Source: Planctomycetota bacterium
GTDB taxonomy: Bacteria > Planctomycetota > Phycisphaerae > UBA1845
Assembly: GCA_016200265.1 (NCBI GenBank)
Contig: JACQFE010000055.1
Coordinates: 1-64,000 of the forward strand
Length of the DNA stretch: 64,000 nt
Direction of reading: 5' to 3'
Shown: positions 61,581 through 64,000 of the stretch, piece by piece
Layout of the letters: every line of letters begins with the position of its first letter
Position numbering within the stretch: the first letter of the stretch is position 1
Position numbers and translations under genes: made by a program
The notes under the pieces: generated by a model
Database searches by the model: none
Told to the model about the DNA's origin: nothing
What the model saw: only the letters and a program-made list of their open reading frames with translations

Positions 61581-62765
61581 TCAGGCGGCAAAAATTCGCC
61601 CGATCAATCCCTTCTTCTTTGTATCTTTATCATCGGTTTCCCCGGCGGGCATGTGCAAGCGTTCCGCGATTTCACGAATCGCTAATCGGACCTTGCTTTT
61701 CGGACTGTGCGTCAGCAGCGGCTCTCCGATGTTGATGGATGTGCTCACCGCCGTCCAATCGTCCGGTATAACCGCGAACGTTTCGAGACCGAGTGTGTCC
61801 GCGACGTTTTCTACCGTCAGGTGCGCCGAATCGCGACCCACTCGATTGCAAATCAATTTTGTGCGATCCAGGTTATAGCCACCCGATCGAAGCCCATCCA
61901 AGATGCGCATTGCATTCCGTACGCATGGAACCAATAATTGAACCACAAGCAAATTCACGTCCGATAGCGAGAGAACCGAGCTTGCGCCGAGATCCAGACG
62001 AGTCGGGCCATCGGCAATGATGTATTCGTTCATTTGAAGCAGCGTCGAGAAAACGCCCATGCATGCCGCGGCGGTCATCGCGTCGGCTTCGTCGATTGCA
62101 TTCGGTCGAGCAAGTACGTGCAGACCCGCTGAATGCTTCATCAACGCTCGCGTCACAACCGAGGGTTCAAGATGTTCGGGCGACCCGCAGAGATCTGCCA
62201 GCGTGTAATTGGGCGTAATGTCCAGCAGCGTTGCGACTTGGCCGAAACGGTAATCCAAATCAACCACGGTCACGTCGTGTGGTGCCAGCGATGCAAGTTC
62301 GACCGCGAGATTGGTCGCCAACATCGTCGCACCTACGCCGCCTGAACCGCCGATCACAGTGATCAATTTCCCGTTGGAAACGGTTTCGGCCCGGTGGACG
62401 GCAATCTTCGCAATCGCTTCTGAAAGTGTTTTGGGATCGATGGGGCGAGTCAGGAACTCACGGACACCGGAACGCATCGTCTTGAGAATCAACGGTCCGT
62501 CGGTCGATCTCGACGCCGCAAAGATGGCGACGTTGCGGTGAGCGGCTGCCGCCTCCGCGACCAAGGGAAGCACACCTTCCGGATGTGGATCAAGGTTAAC
62601 GACCACGACATCCACCGCAAGTTGATCAATCGATTGGTTCAGTAAAGCCGGCTCGTCCAGTTCTGCAACGATCTTGATCCCCTCGACCTTGAGCAACATC
62701 GCGCGCAGCTCCGCGGCGAACTGTTCGTCCTTGTTGAAGATGATGAACTTGATGTCTCTGGCCAT
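61581..62765 (-). CDS. tadZ: Tad pilus localisation ATPase TadZ/CpaE
   Basis: 394 residues. The N-terminal about 125 residues form a receiver-like domain without the usual acidic phosphorylation site set (VDVVVVNLDPHPEGVLPLVA). Then a MinD/ParA-type ATPase begins: ITVIGGSGGVGATMLATNLA (deviant Walker A, with Ala where many MinD proteins have the second Lys, as in other CpaE proteins), VTVVDLDYRFGQVATLLDIT and LKTMRSGVREFLTRPIDPKT (end of receiver). It positions the pilus machine at the cell pole. 173 bases upstream of cpaF. Confidence 0.9.
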   Translation of the reverse strand: MARDIKFIIFNKDEQFAAELRAMLLKVEGIKIVAELDEPALLNQSIDQLAVDVVVVNLDPHPEGVLPLVAEAAAAHRNVAIFAASRSTDGPLILKTMRSGVREFLTRPIDPKTLSEAIAKIAVHRAETVSNGKLITVIGGSGGVGATMLATNLAVELASLAPHDVTVVDLDYRFGQVATLLDITPNYTLADLCGSPEHLEPSVVTRALMKHSAGLHVLARPNAIDEADAMTAAACMGVFSTLLQMNEYIIADGPTRLDLGASSVLSLSDVNLLVVQLLVPCVRNAMRILDGLRSGGYNLDRTKLICNRVGRDSAHLTVENVADTLGLETFAVIPDDWTAVSTSINIGEPLLTHSPKSKVRLAIREIAERLHMPAGETDDKDTKKKGLIGRIFAA

Positions 62766-63115
62766 CGATTATTGGCGGCGATGACTTTGTAGCTACAAAC
62801 TGGATGTTTCCGTCACTGCGATCGCGTTTCTGATTGAAGCCCAATTCACAATCATCGCGTCAACGCAGAAAATCCAAATCCAATGGTCCAATTTTGACGG
62901 AGAAATCGGCGCGCATCGCCAATTGCATTCCAGCCCGCAGTTCGTTTTCCGATTCGCAAGAAATCGCCTCTATTCGTATATCGGTTAAGGACGCGACTCG
63001 ACGCTGGAATGAAACGGTCCCGGAAGTGCCCGGGACCGTCGATTGCCTCCGATAATTCGATTTCTATTCGGACTATTTCAATAGCTTCTGTGCGACGAGT
63101 CGCCTTTTTCGCCGA
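62766..63115. other. 350-base gap inside the Tad locus
   Basis: No gene is seen. The plus-strand frames (62834-63055, 62626-62844 on the other strand) show no family pattern. The gap holds one strong hairpin (63014-63039) that would end the secretin transcript, so tadZ-cpaF-tadB-tadC may have their own promoter between 62766 and 63013. No strong sigma70 match is evident there. Confidence 0.45.
63014..63039 (-). terminator. hairpin after the secretin gene
   Basis: ACGGTCCCGG (63014-63023) and CCGGGACCGT (63030-63039) pair perfectly around a six-base loop. On the minus strand it is followed by TTTCATTCC, a weak T-tract, 77 bases past the secretin stop. Confidence 0.6.
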
Positions 63116-64000
63116 CTATCGCGCTTCCTCGTCTCGCGCTTGGCCCCAAGGTCCGTGCAGTGAAGTCTCCTCCGGCTGCGACTGGAGCCCTGCAGGTGGT
63201 GGAACTGCAAGCGGACCACGCGGACCACGCTTCTTGAACCAATCCGGCGGAATCGCTTCGGTCAAGCCAAGTCCGTATAGTTCAAAGTCGTTCGGATCGA
63301 CCACATCTCCGCCGGGGAGCTTCACCATTTGGTGCGCATCGAGCGGCGCCACAATTTCGGGAGTCACAAGGACCACGAGTTCAGTCTGCGCCCGCCGAAA
63401 GTTTTGCGAACGGAAAAGCGAGCCGAGCACGGGAATATCACCGGCCCCTGGAATTCGACTGGCCAGCGCTCGCGCTTCTTCGCTCAGCAAGCCTGCGATT
63501 GCGATCGTTTGGCCGCTGCCCAATTCGACCGTGGTTTCGGTAGAGCGAGTATTAAGACCAGGCACAAAAGATCCCTGGACCTGCACGCCGTTGGTCGGGT
63601 CAAGCTGGGAAACTTCAGGACTGACACGCAAACGAATGCGTTTGTGGCCGCGAACGATGGGTGTGAAATTCAGCCGCACACCGAATTCCTTCCACTGAAT
63701 TGTGATCTGCTGCAGGCCCTGAGGCACTGGGACAGGGAACTGTCCGCCCGCGAGGAAGGTCGCAGTTTCACCGCTAATCGCCACGAGGTTCGGTTCTGCG
63801 AGAACCTGAAGCAATGAGTTGTCCGCCATGGCCTGGAGGAACAATTGCATCTGTACGCGAGGAAAGCCGATCGATGCGGTCGATGCCGGGCTGATGGGAA
63901 TTCCGTTTGGGCCGGTCAGGAACGGAACATTCTGGCGAACGTTGGCGGCCGGACCCGCTCCGATATTGATGGGATTGAACCCGCCAAGCTGGTTCACGAT
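63116..64000 (-). CDS. Tad/type II secretin (CpaC/RcpA-like), C-terminal part
   Basis: About 294 residues are inside the window; the frame runs off the edge at 64000. The secretin core is clear: VQMQLFLQAMADNSLLQVLA, EPNLVAISGETATFLAGGQF, PVPVPQGLQQITIQWKEFGV, then TVELGSGQTIAIAGLLSEEA and IPVLGSLFRSQNFRRAQTEL, ending VVLVTPEIVAPLD. It forms the outer-membrane pore for Flp pili. The tail (PPDWFKKRGPRGPLAVPPPA) is Pro/Gly-rich. The GTG near 63997 is internal, not a start. Confidence 0.93.
   Translation of the reverse strand: MVNQLGGFNPINIGAGPAANVRQNVPFLTGPNGIPISPASTASIGFPRVQMQLFLQAMADNSLLQVLAEPNLVAISGETATFLAGGQFPVPVPQGLQQITIQWKEFGVRLNFTPIVRGHKRIRLRVSPEVSQLDPTNGVQVQGSFVPGLNTRSTETTVELGSGQTIAIAGLLSEEARALASRIPGAGDIPVLGSLFRSQNFRRAQTELVVLVTPEIVAPLDAHQMVKLPGGDVVDPNDFELYGLGLTEAIPPDWFKKRGPRGPLAVPPPAGLQSQPEETSLHGPWGQARDEEAR

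Noticed and set aside
1-64000. tRNA, rRNA, tmRNA, RNase P RNA or SRP RNA genes
   Set aside because: Intergenic gaps were scanned for T-loop, CCA-type and conserved core motifs on both strands and none was found.
1-64000. Prophage, integrase, transposase or defence system
   Set aside because: No gene shows the motifs of these families; the only mobile-looking DNA is the short repeat families.

Overview
The window looks like a chromosomal segment of a planctomycete, probably Phycisphaerae-like. This is inferred from gene content, not from a marker gene. The signs are secreted proteins with paired dockerin-like calcium loops (15628-17361, 35226-36551 and a decayed copy at 3856-4210), a pilin-like protein with the C-terminal H-X9-DG motif typical of planctomycete DUF1559 proteins, a membrane protein with the planctomycete-style zinc ribbon CPTCRYRLCGLP, a B12-dependent class II ribonucleotide reductase, and exported M16 and TldD-type proteins. 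No rRNA, tRNA, CRISPR array, prophage or transposase was found. Genes are on both strands and tightly packed, with few gaps above 300 bp.

Layout. 1-7.8 kb: small conserved proteins, transketolase, an SDR epimerase, holo-ACP synthase and an AlkA-like glycosylase. 8.2-10.8 kb: nrdJ. 11.3-13.3 kb: the rpsP-trmD-rplS-yraN operon. 13.4-17.4 kb: a DUF192 protein, a frame-disrupted pilin-like gene and a secreted dockerin protein. 17.4-24.5 kb: an M16 peptidase and an exported TldE-like/TldD-like pair. 24.8-29.7 kb: an aminotransferase and ruvC-ruvA-ruvB. 29.9-36.6 kb: secreted beta-propeller proteins, sucC without sucD, and a small lipoprotein. 36.7-43.4 kb: a six-gene minus-strand run, mlaE-mlaF-mlaD-HAD phosphatase-aat-DUF115. 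43.6-49.3 kb: a glycosyltransferase, two hotdog proteins, a ketosynthase homologue without its catalytic triad, and an ABC-F ATPase. 49.3-50.9 kb: a Cys-rich exported peptide behind a promoter whose spacer contains G11, followed by a thioredoxin-fold protein. 51.5-57.9 kb: a Kdo-kinase-like protein, a glycosyltransferase, an MsbA-like exporter with a PDZ-like insert, and a serine hydrolase. 57.9-64 kb: a Tad pilus locus (tadC, tadB, cpaF, tadZ and a partial secretin) on the minus strand.

The most unusual feature is a dense set of short dispersed repeats. There are imperfect palindromes, ~70 bp elements with GTCATNCTGAG termini, and low-complexity word-like repeats. They lie between genes and also in frame inside genes. 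About 415 bp inside the DUF115 glycosyltransferase-like gene (37081-37493) is a mosaic of about ten repeat units with no in-frame stop. Smaller in-frame contributions are seen in RuvC, the ABC-F linker and the AcpS terminus. This resembles the behaviour of Rickettsia palindromic elements but involves different sequences.

Other second-look items are the poly-G promoter, the ketosynthase homologue with Cys, His and His replaced by Glu, Phe and Asn, the exported TldD/TldE pair, and the PDZ-like loop in the ABC exporter.
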